A stretch of 64,000 nucleotides of DNA from Cardiocondyla obscurior. Lineage: Eukaryota > Arthropoda > Insecta > Hymenoptera > Formicidae. Within the stretch, counting starts at the first letter, position 1. Every line of letters starts with the position of its first letter. The notes below the pieces were generated by a model. The model ran no database searches. It worked only from the letters and a program-made list of their open reading frames with translations, and had not been told where the DNA came from. A program made the position numbers and the translations under genes. Location: positions 1,412,499-1,476,498 of the forward strand of contig NC_091868.1 of NCBI RefSeq assembly GCF_019399895.1. Reading direction: 5' to 3'. Below, piece after piece: positions 50,001 to 62,992 of this stretch.

Positions 50001-53000
50001 CTCGCTGTAATGCATTTGCGTAATTGTGAGCCACGGGAAAAAGAAAATGCAGAAAATATTAGCCGTATCACACCGAACTTTCCACAGTACGTGCGGATTT
50101 TATCAACGAAATGCTACGCGGCATTGCACCGCGCGTGGTCGGGAAAACTTTCGCAATTAGCAGTAACATCAGTAGTCGCGCATAATTATATTAAAACGGT
50201 GCACGATGGCAATTAATTATACCGTCGGCTTTGTATTAGGAATTTGTTATATCCCTGTTCGTCCAACCGACTGACAATGTTAGTTCGTCTACGAACTATG
50301 ATGCGATACAAAAGGCAACCTCTATTACCCGCCTTTACGCAAAATTCCTGCTCCGCTTCCTATACACGCAATGCCACAATGGGTCGCAGTTAACAATTCC
50401 TATGTTTCTAACGTCAATAGTGGTGCATCATGTTATTTGCATTTTCATCGCTAACGAGATCGGATATTATGTCAAGAAAAATATACCGCAAATTGCGATT
50501 TCTCTGGGAAATGATCGAAACGAGGCGCGGATTTCGGGAAAAAGTGAAATACTGCGAGTTGTAGATATTAATAAAATTGTTTCTTGTTTTTATCTTTCTT
50601 TTTTTTTCTTAAATTATTTTTGATTATTGCATTGTGTAAGATGTATAGATTAATAATTCAAGTATTTTATATAATATATATATATTGTAGGAAATTCACA
50701 CGTTAGAAAGTATCGGATGCAAAGTATTACACAGTGCGTCATAAATTTTATTGGAACTCGCGTCATGAAAACTTGTTAGCCCTCATTAACATTAATCTCG
50801 ATTTCTCCCATGACTTGTTTAACTTCTGCCTCGAGGTACATGGGTTACGTGCGAGATCTCATTGACATTACACGTGGAAATGGAAAGGGCAGCTGGCATC
50901 TAATGTCATTCGTAGACGAACTAAATTTTATTTTAAATTTAACCGAATGTTTTCGAAAACTGTGAGCGTAATTATTTTAGTTATTTAGAAACCTTTCGTG
51001 ATTGCGAAAGAACGAGAGTTTAAGGAGTAGTTTTGGTACTTTCGAATTTTCTATATACTTTTTAAAACCTTTGCTCGGTGTTCACTCAGGCGTTTTCTTT
51101 TCGAATGTTGAAATGAGCTGTTGGATATTATTCCCGCATATCTGTTTGATCATGGAATAAACCTTCGCATATTTTCTGCGCCGATACAACTCTATGATTA
51201 AAGCGTTTACACCGTAACCGACACGCAAATTGATACGCGTACAAAGGTTGAGTTATATTCGAAGAATTGTACGCGTATCGCCAATAAAAAAAATATATTA
51301 ATTGACACGTACGCTTGTGACCGTCGTTCATTTGCGGCAACCTGCTTCACGCGATATCTTTAGCCGGGTTTGTGCAATGTTAATCGAAATCCGTGCGTCA
51401 TTAGGAACGTTCATTTTTTGCGACGCTTTCAGCTGCATTTTCTGGAGCTTTTCTTTTTTTTTTTTCGAGCGAGATTCATTTATACCGCGATCGCAAGGCT
51501 TCTCCCGTACATATACATATAAGACGCGGCTCGATGCTCGATAAACCTCCGCGTTTTCGTACGAATGAGCGAAACTGAAATCCGATCTCGGCGACCCTCC
51601 ACCGACACGAGTTCGCGCTTCCCCATCCGGGCGCCGGAAATCCACCCCTAAATCGACGCGTGGCCTCTTTCTTTCACAGTGTCCTACCTCCTACCCTCGG
51701 GAACGACCTCTTGAACGGTGCCGTAGTTTCGCGCCGACAAGCAATTCGGCTCTTCTCGTGCAACAGGTAGATGTGGCTACGGGCCAGCTGCTACCCCTAT
51801 TATGCATAATTGCTCGAGGGTGGAAGGAGAAGTGGAAGATTCTCCCATGGCAATCGAACGTTCTGTCTATCGTCCTGTCTCGCCTTTTGCGGGCAACTTC
51901 TTCCGGCGGACAAGAAGAACGTTATCTACGCGACTGCAGCGGGGCATTTCGCGAATTTTCACAATTTGAGAACTCAAGCTTCTAAAATTCGTTTGCCGGA
52001 CGCCTCGAAAAGTATCAAGTTTGAAACACTAAAGTTAATCTGTCGCGACCCGTTATTTCTTGAAAAACTACCGACTGTTTGACTTCTGACTTTATCATCT
52101 GCATTCATTGTCGCTTATTAATTCGACTTTCAGTGCCGTTTTTCTATTAAAAAAAAAAAAAAAATACTTTGACTTGAACGTGACGCATGACATCGTGCAT
52201 TTCAGTTCCTTATCTTTTTACGTTCTATTTGCCTATAGCTCTCCTTTTCATATTTTATCTACATCTCTTCATTCGCTTTCTCGTCCTCCTTTTCTTCTTG
52301 CTTTTCGAAGCCGTCAAGAGGAATTTCTATGACATAACGCACACTCCAATACGTCTCGTCGTCAATCAAATGCCGCCGACGGATTCTAGTGCTTTCGAGA
52401 TATAATAATACGTCCGTCGATCTATCGTCTGTGTCACGGCTGAAGTACGACATGAAATGAGAGCTATGGAAGTCTATGGAAATTCTGCGCGCCCGTTGAT
52501 CTTGCTACGGTTCAATATTATGTTTTACATCACTTTCAATTGTGCTTGCTCTCAAGCTTTAAGGAAGTACATTAATCAGTAAATTACACCTGGATGTTTC
52601 TCGCGTAGCTCTTAATATTCGTAATTTTCTATCGTACTTCGCGTACCGCGCGGACAATTGTTTTCTAACGAACGGCTAAGTGCGTATACACTTGGCGAGC
52701 GAGCACCGAACAAACACAGCGACCGCGCACATTTCTTAACGTGTGTTTTTGATATGTTATTTTTTTAGCGACTGATTTATTTGGAAATGTGTTTGTTCAC
52801 TAAATGTATACACGTCTTTATAGCTAAACGAAAGCATGTAAAATTGAAAAAAGTCTTGATCTTATTTTTTTTTTTTTTTTTTGCAATTCTTTGGAATTGA
52901 ACGAAGCTATTTTAGAGGGTGGACGAGAATTGGGAAAAGAACGAGCGTGTATAGAAATAGAAGACGCGAAGTCAAAATGAAGGGGATAAAAGCGACGAGT
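41041..53000. other. Non-coding DNA, possibly a long intron of the RING/B-box gene
   Basis: No domain-bearing frame was found on either strand. Composition alternates between AT-rich (41.8, 42.7, 44.5, 46.4-47.2, 50.6 kb) and CpG-rich blocks (45.1-46.0, 48.2-48.7 kb). Poly-T/A tracts lie near 41.04, 43.21, 46.66, 47.17 and 48.73 kb. The 173- and 189-codon frames near 45.1-46.1 kb lie in GC-rich DNA and have no protein-like signature. Confidence 0.5.
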
Positions 53001-53072
53001 AAGGGTGACGAGAGGGATATGTGTGCGGTGCACATCCCTCTACGACGGATTTCTATATATGTATATGGAACG

Positions 53073-53088
53073 GTACATATATATGTAC
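53073..53088. repeat. Perfect 16-bp palindrome in a TA/TG-rich tract
   Basis: GTACATATATATGTAC is its own reverse complement. Almost the same ACATATATATGTACATATATATA run occurs near 4146-4170, which probably reflects recurrent simple-sequence DNA rather than a shared element. Confidence 0.75.
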
Positions 53089-54203
53089 ATATATATAATG
53101 TCGGGTCCGTTTTCTCTCTCTTTCTCTCCCCGATATATACGTATTGCAGCAGCAATTAAGTTTTACGGACGTGCATCCGGAGAGAGACGCCTGTTTCGAA
53201 CGCGTTGAGTGCCAGTCGTAAAGCCGGCTAGAGGGGCAACTGCAGCCTGTTTATCCCTTTTCCCTTTTACAGCACGCCGAGATACGCGGGCATCTGGGAT
53301 GGATTCGGTACGTCGGAAATTGACGGAAATACGGATGATTTTAGTCAACGGCGAGTTATACGAGCAGAAATGAAATGAAATTGTGTTGCTAGTCAAAGAA
53401 ATTAAAGAAAAAAAAATTTTCAGATATAACTCTGAGAAGTACGTATTTGTTAAGTGTTTTAATAATTCGTATTATTTGCTGAAAAGAAAAAGAAAAGAAC
53501 TTAAAGGGATAATAAGCGGAGAAAGAATAATAGACTCACTTAGAAAAATATAATCGCGAGTAACGGTACTACCTCATTGTTCCTTTTATTATACAATTAT
53601 TTCATTTTCTGTTCTTAAATCAGCCAACGTTTACAAGGAGAAATTAATGTCGCTTTAAACTGCTTACCGGGATAAATAATGGAGGGCATTCTCAAACCTT
53701 AAACTCAATTATTTGGCCTTGCGCGAGGACTTATTTTTATTCGCGCATACTTTATATTCCGTGGGAAAGGATTTGTCGCAAGTGGAATCCGTTCTCAGAT
53801 GCCGTTCTCTCGGCGTGAATTGCGTGTGACTAATCGGACACGTCGGCGTTTTGCAAAAACTACCGCGCGGGCGATGAGATTTTAGCGCTGGGATCCGGTT
53901 CGCGATCGCGCCACGGCGTGACTCTCCTTTTTCGCGAACGCTGTCTCGGAAAGGCAAACAGCCGAGTTGCCTGATCGATCCTCGGACCGAAAGCGACTAT
54001 AGGATTCCTAGTTAATTGCGCGCTCTAACACCTGTTAATAGGACTGACAATGGGGCTGTCAGGTATTTTGTGCTCGTGAGGTAAGCAGGGTCGTTGGCGC
54101 GGTGAGAGGTGGTTCAGCAGACGGTGGTGGCAGGGTGCATACACGACGAGAGGGAGAATGCTGCCTAGAGAAACAGCGGGCGAAGCACATAGGTAAAAGA
54201 GAG

Positions 54204-54226
54204 GCGAGAGAGAGAGAGAGAGAGAA
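54204..54226. repeat. GA dinucleotide microsatellite
   Basis: About ten GA units within a larger purine-rich stretch from about 54.19 to 54.30 kb. Confidence 0.8.
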
Positions 54227-57200
54227 AGGAAACGAGAGAATGAGGGAATGAGATAAATACGAGCAGCGGGGGAGGTAGAAAGAGGAGAGGAGATAGTTGA
54301 TGCAGGTGGAGAGTTGCAATCTGTTCCCGATGGCTCCCGTACCGAGCTCTGCGGTTACCACTTTACAGTCCCCTCGCTTGTAAACCCACCCTATCCTCCG
54401 TCGCTCTTCACCCTCGCGATATCTCTCCGATCCTCGGCTCGGTCCGGCCACCGTTTCTCTCCCACCCTCGAACCTATCAACGTCAGCAACCTCATCTGCT
54501 CACCTGTCCGCAAGACATTAACCGAATTCAACGTTTGGTTTCCGCTTATACTCGCCCACGCATTTACACACTTACGCGTCGTATGCATTTATACGTCGCT
54601 GCCGATTAATCATCGCGATGCGCTCGAAAACGTTCGATTTTTCCCGCGCGAACCCAAAGCGAGTTGTAAAAAGCGCGCGAGAAAACCGAGGCCGGCGAGG
54701 AATGCCGGTTAAACGAGGTGATTACCACTTTAGACATCCCGGCGATGTAATCTCTCATTAAATTTTTCTTCAAGGAAAAACGATTCGGATATAACACGTC
54801 GTTCATTTCGTCCGAGATAAATTTCTCGCTCGAGTCATTACGTTCAACGAAACACTTAAACCGTTGGAAAACGAGCCGCGGAACAAGAGATGGGAACGAA
54901 AATTTAGATTAACGTCAACGATATTTATCGTACTATTTCTCCGCTTTCTCCACGGACCGCCGCTTGTTTGAGACTGTCGATAAGCATCGTTCCTAGGTTT
55001 AAAAAATAAAGAAGAATAAAAGATTTAAAAGGAAATAAAAAGATATGTGCTGCACGGTGATTGCAGTTTCGGTTTTCAGCGTGTTCGGTCTCACCGCGCG
55101 GCTCGGCTTGCTCGATTGCTCGCTGATCGTAAAATTACAGCGCGATTGTAAAAACACAAACGCGGGTTTTGCGTGACGCTTTGATATAATAACGGGTTCA
55201 CCAGAAGGCTGATTGAAAAACCGATCGCGCGACGTGGACATTAACGAAACGTAACGCCGGCGTGTATTTTCACTGCGTTCAATATGGACGTCTATGGTTC
55301 CGTTTAGAGATCGTTACAGGGACGCCTCGTATATCACCGGATTACTATAATTTCGAGCAGTAGCGATGGACTTTTACGGCCATTTCTCGGTCGAGGCCCA
55401 GGCACATGGGTATCCCGTCTTTTACGGCCGCGCGCGAATACGTTTACGCGACTGACGCTACATCGGGGATTGAACAGATAAAGTGCAAGGAGATTTGGAA
55501 TATCGATTGGAATATCGCGAATTTCGGCATCTGGAGAATGTCGGCCGCATATTTTTCATTTAAAAAACCACACAGTTCCGGGCCGCGCGATTTAATTAAT
55601 TTTTATTTGCAGTCGTGAATTTACGGCCATGACCTATTGGTAGTATTTAATATTCAAGGTTTTGGGAATAAAAAAATGATTTGAATACGAGCATTTAAAT
55701 TCAAGGCTTACGCCGTGTATCAATTTGGAAATGATGTGCAAACGTGAGGTCAGATTCACATTTCATCAGCATACCTGAATTCTGAATTATGCGAGCCGAT
55801 TTTAGCTGCTATTTGCAATTCACGAAAATGCGGAAGAAGTCCGTAATATTACCGCACGAAAAGATGTTCACGCTTATGTTTTTGCATCTTTCGTAATTTG
55901 CGCCGGGCTCGATTTTCTCCCTGTTTTTATCTCTCACGATTTCCCATAAACTGTTACTTGAACGAGATCGTTTTGCATTTTACTTTTGCTTGTTGCTCGT
56001 GCTGTAATTTTAGACACGTAGCTGTGGAACAGTTTTTCGAAAATTATAATATTCAGCGAATAATAAAAGTGTTACTTTTCCAAGAAAGATTTCCCTGTTG
56101 CGAAACGTCGGTAAAACAAATGATATTCGCTTCGTCACGTTAGACTCGATGTCACTGGAACGTAGTCTTAAAAAAAAATAAAAAAAAAAAGAAGTTTTAC
56201 TTTTCCGCAATTTATTTGCGTCACGTTTCCGCTATCGATTTATTGATTATCATTCTCTTCGTCGATTTCGTTCAAGCTTCACGTTTATTCGCCTAAATCG
56301 ACCGAATAAGAAGACGAAAATTGTTTCGCCGCAATTCATCGGGGCCGTCTCTTTGCCCCCAGGGGTTGCGGCCGATCGTAACCCGTTTGGGAGGAGATCT
56401 CGAGGCTCAGACTCTCGATCATCCATGGATCGTCCCTATCGCCGCCGCGTTCGCCGTAAATACGCGCTTGCATCCGAACGACGCGCCCGTCCTCGCCGTT
56501 ATTTGCCCGTTGCCGATTGGCCGGCGTCGTATATGGCGTGCCTCCTTTACGAGCCGCGGTAAAATTTTCTACGCTACAAAGTTATGAATTCGTTGCGGCG
56601 AACACCATCATCGCCGTCGCTACCACCACGTCTTCGTCGCGCCATCCGCCGCCCTCTTATTCTTCTTTTTCTGTACCATTTCTTCGGGGCTTCCCTCCCT
56701 TGTTTCGCCCGTTTCCACGCTTTGCGACGTCGTCGCCCCGTTTGACGACTACATCGCGCTTTACGACATGCGATATCCTTTATCCGAAATATTATGCCCG
56801 CAGAACCCGGCCTTCCTCTCCTCGTACCGTGTCGACGGGCTACGGATATACGCGCGCACACGCCCCGGAATCGTATTGAATTTCTAGCGAACTTTAATTT
56901 TGCCGCAAACTAGTCGATATCCGTGAAAAATCGACCGTAAGGAGTGGCAGACTCGTTTGCTTTGCCGTGTCGAACGCAGAAAACTTGTCGAAATTTTCAG
57001 AAAAGATAAGTATCGCGATGTTTGAGCGCACTCTGACGAGAGTGGCGCGGTGAAAAGATAAAAATGCGAATAATAATCACGGCACTTCGCGTCGCGTGCA
57101 GCCGCACAGTGTTCTCGCCCCGCGATGTTTCGCGTGCTCGAAATACATTCTTTTAAGGCGCGGAAATACGGGAGAGCACGCGTTTACCTGCTAAACGGTA

Positions 57201-60200
57201 ATAAAAAATTAATTCTCTCTCTCTTTTTTTTTTTTTTTTAGCCGCCGTCGAACTTTTAATGCACGCTACGTGATTTCCGGGAATACCAGCATCCCGCTAT
57301 CTCCTGCGATCTCATATAAATTTGTATTTATGCTGAGTGACCGGAAAGTCACGCGCGGTTCACATTTAAATCGTCCCGGAATAATTAATTCTGATTCGAC
57401 AGCAATGAAAAATGTACGCGAAGTGCCGACGAGCGTGTGCACGTTTTATGCAATTAATTAATTCAGTTGGAAAGGAGATACGTCCTAGCGAGGCGTATTT
57501 TGCGTGCTCGCGCGCGACATTTCGCCGGAGCAAATACGTTTTCAACAGCTGTCGGTATATGTAAAAGCACGCTGTCCGTTGACGGAAAAATGTATATAAC
57601 TCTGGTGATACCTAAAATCGGAACAAATATCTATCACGGGAATTCGTTGCACTTTCACACGCGGCGACGGCGTAGGTCCGCAGTTGAAAGCGAGTACAGA
57701 AGCGCAGTATATAAATTTAAAAAAAAAAAATAAAAAAAAAGGGAAAAAGAAATGAACAAAAAAAGAAAAAGACACGAACACGTTTTTCCATTTTTCTGCC
57801 GGCGATATACAGATAATTATGACAAATGATCGCCAGCGCGCGTTAACTCCACTACAATAGGCCGGACACGGCGAGAGCAATTAATATTAATGGTATATAA
57901 CAGGCGGCGCAGCAAATATTAGGCATGACTGTTAAAAGCTTGTTTATATTTATCTGCAATTTTCTAATGGATCTCTCGGCGTTTGTCCTCCGTTAATAGC
58001 CTTTGTCCGAATCTATGCGGAACTGCGTTTACGAAGTTTGCATAACTCAGAATTCTGATACTTGCGAATCGATTTATCTATTTTCGTTCAGTCTTCATTC
58101 GTGCGAATGCAATCTGAAAAATCGCTTTAGGAATTAAGTCTCTTATCGGATTTTTCGAAAAGCGTTTCGCGTAATCTCTCAAGTTGGATCGAGTGAAGGG
58201 CGAGAAAGTCATGTCGCTGGTAATCGCGTTGATCGGATGGGCCAAGATTAAATTCTCACAGAAACCGGTCGCAACGTTACCCTGCCGTGACGATTGCACC
58301 TTTTCGTCATATCCCGCCGCAGCTTTTTCAATATCCCGGCACAAGGCCTTGCCCGTCTTTTAATTTTTTTTTTTTTCGACTATCTTATTTATTACTGTCT
58401 GTATCCGTTTTACTTAATACGAGAGGCTGTGATCCGTGCCGCGGAACAAATCTCCACTTTCGCGACTCGCGACAATCGTTATTCATTATTGATAAAGTCA
58501 CGTTAGAATTACGTACTCATTATCGCACCTCGGTTTCATTTCTCGCATCGCGCACTAGCGTCATCGTTCGTTGCGCGCGATCGAAGCGAAAGTACACACC
58601 TTTGATCGCGTATCCGTTTCCACTTGAGAAACTTAAGACATCGTTGTCGCTAAATTTCCGAATCCCATACGCGGCTCGCGATCTTAGAGTCTTTAGTTCT
58701 AATCTCTATTTTCTTCAGATCTCACTTTCTAAATTTCTAAAAATGAAAAATTAAATCGCCGAAATCTTCACGTTATTGCGCGAATAATTTTTTTTTTTTT
58801 TTTCTTAATATGCGAGGGAGTTCTCCTTGGTTTCTATAAATATTAAGGAACGGATATGGTGTACGCCGGAACTGCGACGGAGCGAAAGGAGCAACGCCGG
58901 GCAAGGAGTGAGCGCGTCACCAAGTTACTAAGTAAACTTTGATAGAGTTACTTGGATGCTGGGAAAATATATTTGTCCGGATATCAATATCGTGCGCTCT
59001 CACAAACGCCGGCAAGTAGTACAGCTTTTACCAGCGAATGACGGTTCGTTATTGCGCCGCTCGTCGAGAGTAATACTCGGAGAGACTCGTCGCGTTTGCC
59101 ATTCGTCGTAATAAATATGATGTCAACGATTTCCTCCCCGGGCTTTTCCGAGGCCTCGAACGTCGTGGAAAAGGTGGGTGGAGGAGCGACGCTTAGAAAG
59201 GCATAAAAATCGTTACCGCGGTGTCCGGCGCGAATAATTTTCTAATTAACCGGCAGCGATCTGACGGGGGGTGGGGAGCTTCGCTTGATTAATACCGATC
59301 AGTAGTGACACACGGTGAAACGAGTTTAATCTTCCTGTCGATGACTGGCGGGAACGTCGCTGACACTCCGGATCATCGAGCTTTAACTTTCGCGACGAGC
59401 GCCGATCTCGCGTCAGGCGTAAATAATCCTTTCGCGTAGTAATTGAATCGGTCATTCCGAAAGCGAGATAAGCCTCGGAGATTGAAATATCATTCAGATA
59501 AAAGCCGAAACCATTATTCTCGAATAAACGGTGTCTAGACAGCGGCGTGCGCTACCAGATGTTTCGTGTGGATTTCCGTGGTTAATTAATTCGACGTAAA
59601 AAAAAAGGAAGAAGAAAAAAAAAAGGGATGGCAATACGTACACTTGCATTTTTCCCTCGCGCGCCCATAAATCGAACAGGTGTATCACGTCGAGTATTTA
59701 TAGGTAAATTTATGGAAGCGGCGACGATCGTTTCGCAGCATCGTTCGCAAGTGTAATGTATTACATTCTCACTGACAATAATTTTTACGGCGGTAATCGG
59801 CGGGCCGTTTATCCGTTGACTAATAGCGCGGCAATGTTTCCGCGTAGAGCACTCTCCGATAACTATCGTTCCCGGTTTCCACCTTCATAGCTATTGATCG
59901 CTCACCGTCCAGGAATTCTCTTTATTAACGAGCACGTCCGCGCGAGCCCTATCGCGAAACCGGACGTGTATATCGAGCCGCAGTGCGCCGAACGGATTCC
60001 TCGTTCGGCTAATACTTCCCAGCAGGAAGTTGTAAGAGAAACGTAATTTCGATAAAACAGGAATGCGCGAAATTTGCATGCAGGAAAGCCACTTCCGCGC
60101 GGCACGACTCGCGGCCTCGGTCGACGTGGGAATGCGAGCACGCCAGGGGAGATTGTTTTCTCCCGGCTGTTTTATTCCACTTAATCCTCGCGTAACAATA

Positions 60201-60285
60201 GGCTGAAAATTTCACATCGGCTTCGACCTGTCGTTCCGCGTATTTTCGAACTTCCGATGAGCGACGGCGACGCGGAAGATTTTAA

Positions 60286-60288
<3 letters not shown>

Positions 60289-60317
<29 letters not shown>
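60289..60317. repeat. Long poly-T tract
   Basis: An uninterrupted run of 29 T on the plus strand, the longest homopolymer in the window. It could be the tail remnant of a retroposed sequence on the minus strand, but no retroposon body or target duplication is visible beside it. Confidence 0.8.
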
Positions 60318-62972
60318 CCTCCCGTGGTGTCGATTAATGTTCTCGCGCGGTGGCCTGTGCCGAGGTGTTTCCCAAGTCTTAAGCGCGCTTTAAAAGATGC
60401 TCTCTCGACCGGAGTGAGGTAAACCTCTTGTTCACGAGAGACGGGTAATTCGATCGGCGCCGTGTTAAATTTTATTCTCGCAGCCTGATTACAAGTGATT
60501 AAGCCGACCTAACATCGGCTCCGCACGAGGCCGTATGTGGGCCATAGAGATTGCTCGTTTGATTCGAGCCACGTTCATGTCAGCGGCGCGCCTACACCGC
60601 CTTTACATCGCCCTTCGCGATTGTGCGTCAGCGGCGAGTATCCCGGATGCTGGATCGCGCACGGATATATCAAACGCCGCTCCTACCTGATCGTCATAAA
60701 AATTTATACGCCATCGTCCGCGGCCGTAAATTATATTACCGAATGCGCGCCGTCGGCTGCCTATTTCTCTGCATCATCCTCCATACTCTCTGCAGCTCGT
60801 ATCTGCTTTCGTTCTACCGCGTCGGAGTAACGGAGAAATTTCCATTAAGCGCATAAAACCGATTCCGTGAGAATAAGGTGTACAACGGTACGAAATATTC
60901 GATTCCCGAGTCGCTCTTCGCACGTTGCCGCGACTCGCACGATTGCCTTACTCGCAACGGCGTTTACGCAAATTCCGCCGCGCTAAAGCGGCCAATATAG
61001 CGAAATAGTCGTGACGCCGAATTGGGTTGCGTTAATTACAACGGGGATTCCGTGCTGTTCGAGCTCAGCCGGGCAGGTGAAACCAACCGAGAGTATCAGT
61101 TCGCGTTACAAATCATCAAGGGGCATTTGGGAACCGCGACGGTTGAAAACCAAAGGGGTGGTGATGGCGCGCGGAGACGAGGGCGCGAAGAATCGCGGAA
61201 ATAAAAATGCAAAGGGGAATAGAAATTGCAACGCGCGTTGCCATGCAGAAAATGTGGTTCGCTGAAGGAGACGTTTCTCCCGACGTCGACGGTAACGCGC
61301 GGGGGCGGCGAACGTGTGCGGCAAACTCGCGCGCGGCAGACGCGAACTTGTGTACGGATAATAACACGTCCCGCAATTGCCGCGCGAAACCTTATATGCA
61401 GCGGAAATACGAACCGGGGGTCGGGATATAGGGAGGGAAAAACCTCCAGCGAGTCGCGCAATTTCGATCTTCGCCGAACACGTCGCTTTACACGTACTTC
61501 CTCCCCCTTTTCCCCCTTCCCCATTCAATGCATTATGCTTGTTATTTTGTGGAGCCGTCAGCTCGTCGCGTTTTCCACGCTCGCCGGCTCGCTTGTGAAA
61601 CGTCGAAACATTCGGTGCGGTACCCGGAGAACGATCGAAGAAATAGCGGCATTGTTAAAAAAAAAAAATAATAAAAATTCACATGTACGTCGGCCGAAAG
61701 AAAGTGATTCCCGCATTTTATTATCAATTAAATGGGTCACGTCGCCTCGCTTCTTTTCCCAAAGTGCAAAAAGCGGGCGAGGGACGGTGGTGGTTGCAGC
61801 AATTCGGGAGATTGATAGGGTTGACGTAATCGGTTCTTTAAATCTCGCGAGGACGGCCGGGAGAGTGTCTGCGGTGGCGCGGTGAATAAAAATAAAATTT
61901 ACGATACCCGCGGAACGCACGATAGAAGTCATTGCGACGTGGCGTTAACGAGGATTTCCCACGTATGGGCGCGGGAGGATGGGGGGGGGGGATTTCCCGC
62001 GCGCTTCACGTCCCGCCGACACGCGAGCGAAATTGGCGTGTGCCCCGTCGCGATCTCCGAGATATCGCATGCGCTGCCTTTTGTCTCGGCGTAGTACAAA
62101 TCGCACGCGACGCGTTCTTCGTCGAGGAACGGGTGACCCGCCTCCAACACCCTTTCCTTTTTTCCTGTTTTTTTTTTTTTTCTCTTTTTTTCTCATCGTT
62201 TTTTCTGTTATTCATTGTTAACGCATGCCAGAGCAACTCGACGGGCGGCAGGCGACCTCGCCGGACTTCGCGGCAGAAAACCCGCGACACGCGCGCGCGT
62301 ATCCCGATATTTCGCCGCCGACGTGAGAAACTTGTTGCGAATACAAATTACTACTTGTCGTGCGGGATTGGAGCCGTGGCCCCCGGCGTAGCTAATAAAC
62401 TTTCGCGCGCGATACGTCTCTCGTCCAGATCTCTTCCGTTTGTTCCGGGTATATAACCAAGAGCGCGAAAGCTGTGTGCGGTATGATTGTGTTTGTTAGG
62501 AGTTTCAGATCGCGTCGTCAAACGAAACGGAAAGCTCACGTATGTTTTATTGTATATCCCAGATAGTTTTCCCGTTTTTTTTTTTTTTTTTTTTGCAATA
62601 GGGTTGTTATACTTTCTGAACCTCAAAGCCCCAACCTAAAGTAGTGAATACTACTTTTTCGAATTATATATTCGTAAATGTTATACCTAGAACGCTCAGT
62701 GAGTTCTAAAATCGAGCTCCATCGACGAATTAACGGATTCGATTTCACTCGTCCTCCGTGTACTCGGCTGTTCCACCGTAAGTGCGAACTCTGGCGGGCC
62801 CCGAATTAACGTCGTTAAATTTTACGATTGCCTCGTCGGCGGAAACCGATTCCGTTGTAAGGAGAAAAACGACCGAAGCCAGCACGTAACACGATGAAAC
62901 ACCGTCGCAGAGTTTCACGATCGAGGGAAAGAGAGAGAGAGAAATAAAAAGAGAGAAAACGTTTAGATAGAC

Positions 62973-62992
62973 GTATGTATGCACATACATAC
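62973..62992. repeat. 9-bp inverted repeat with 2-base loop
   Basis: GTATGTATG, then CA, then CATACATAC, a perfect short hairpin next to a GA-rich tract. No function is known. Confidence 0.75.

Noticed and set aside
60289..60317. Poly-T tract as evidence of a retroposon
   Set aside because: No element body, target-site duplication or internal promoter could be seen next to it. Poly-A/T runs are common throughout the window.
61011..61204. Plus-strand frame containing GCVNYNGDSVLFELSRAG
   Set aside because: It looks mildly protein-like but has no ATG, no clear acceptor, and sits in CpG-rich DNA with several other open frames.
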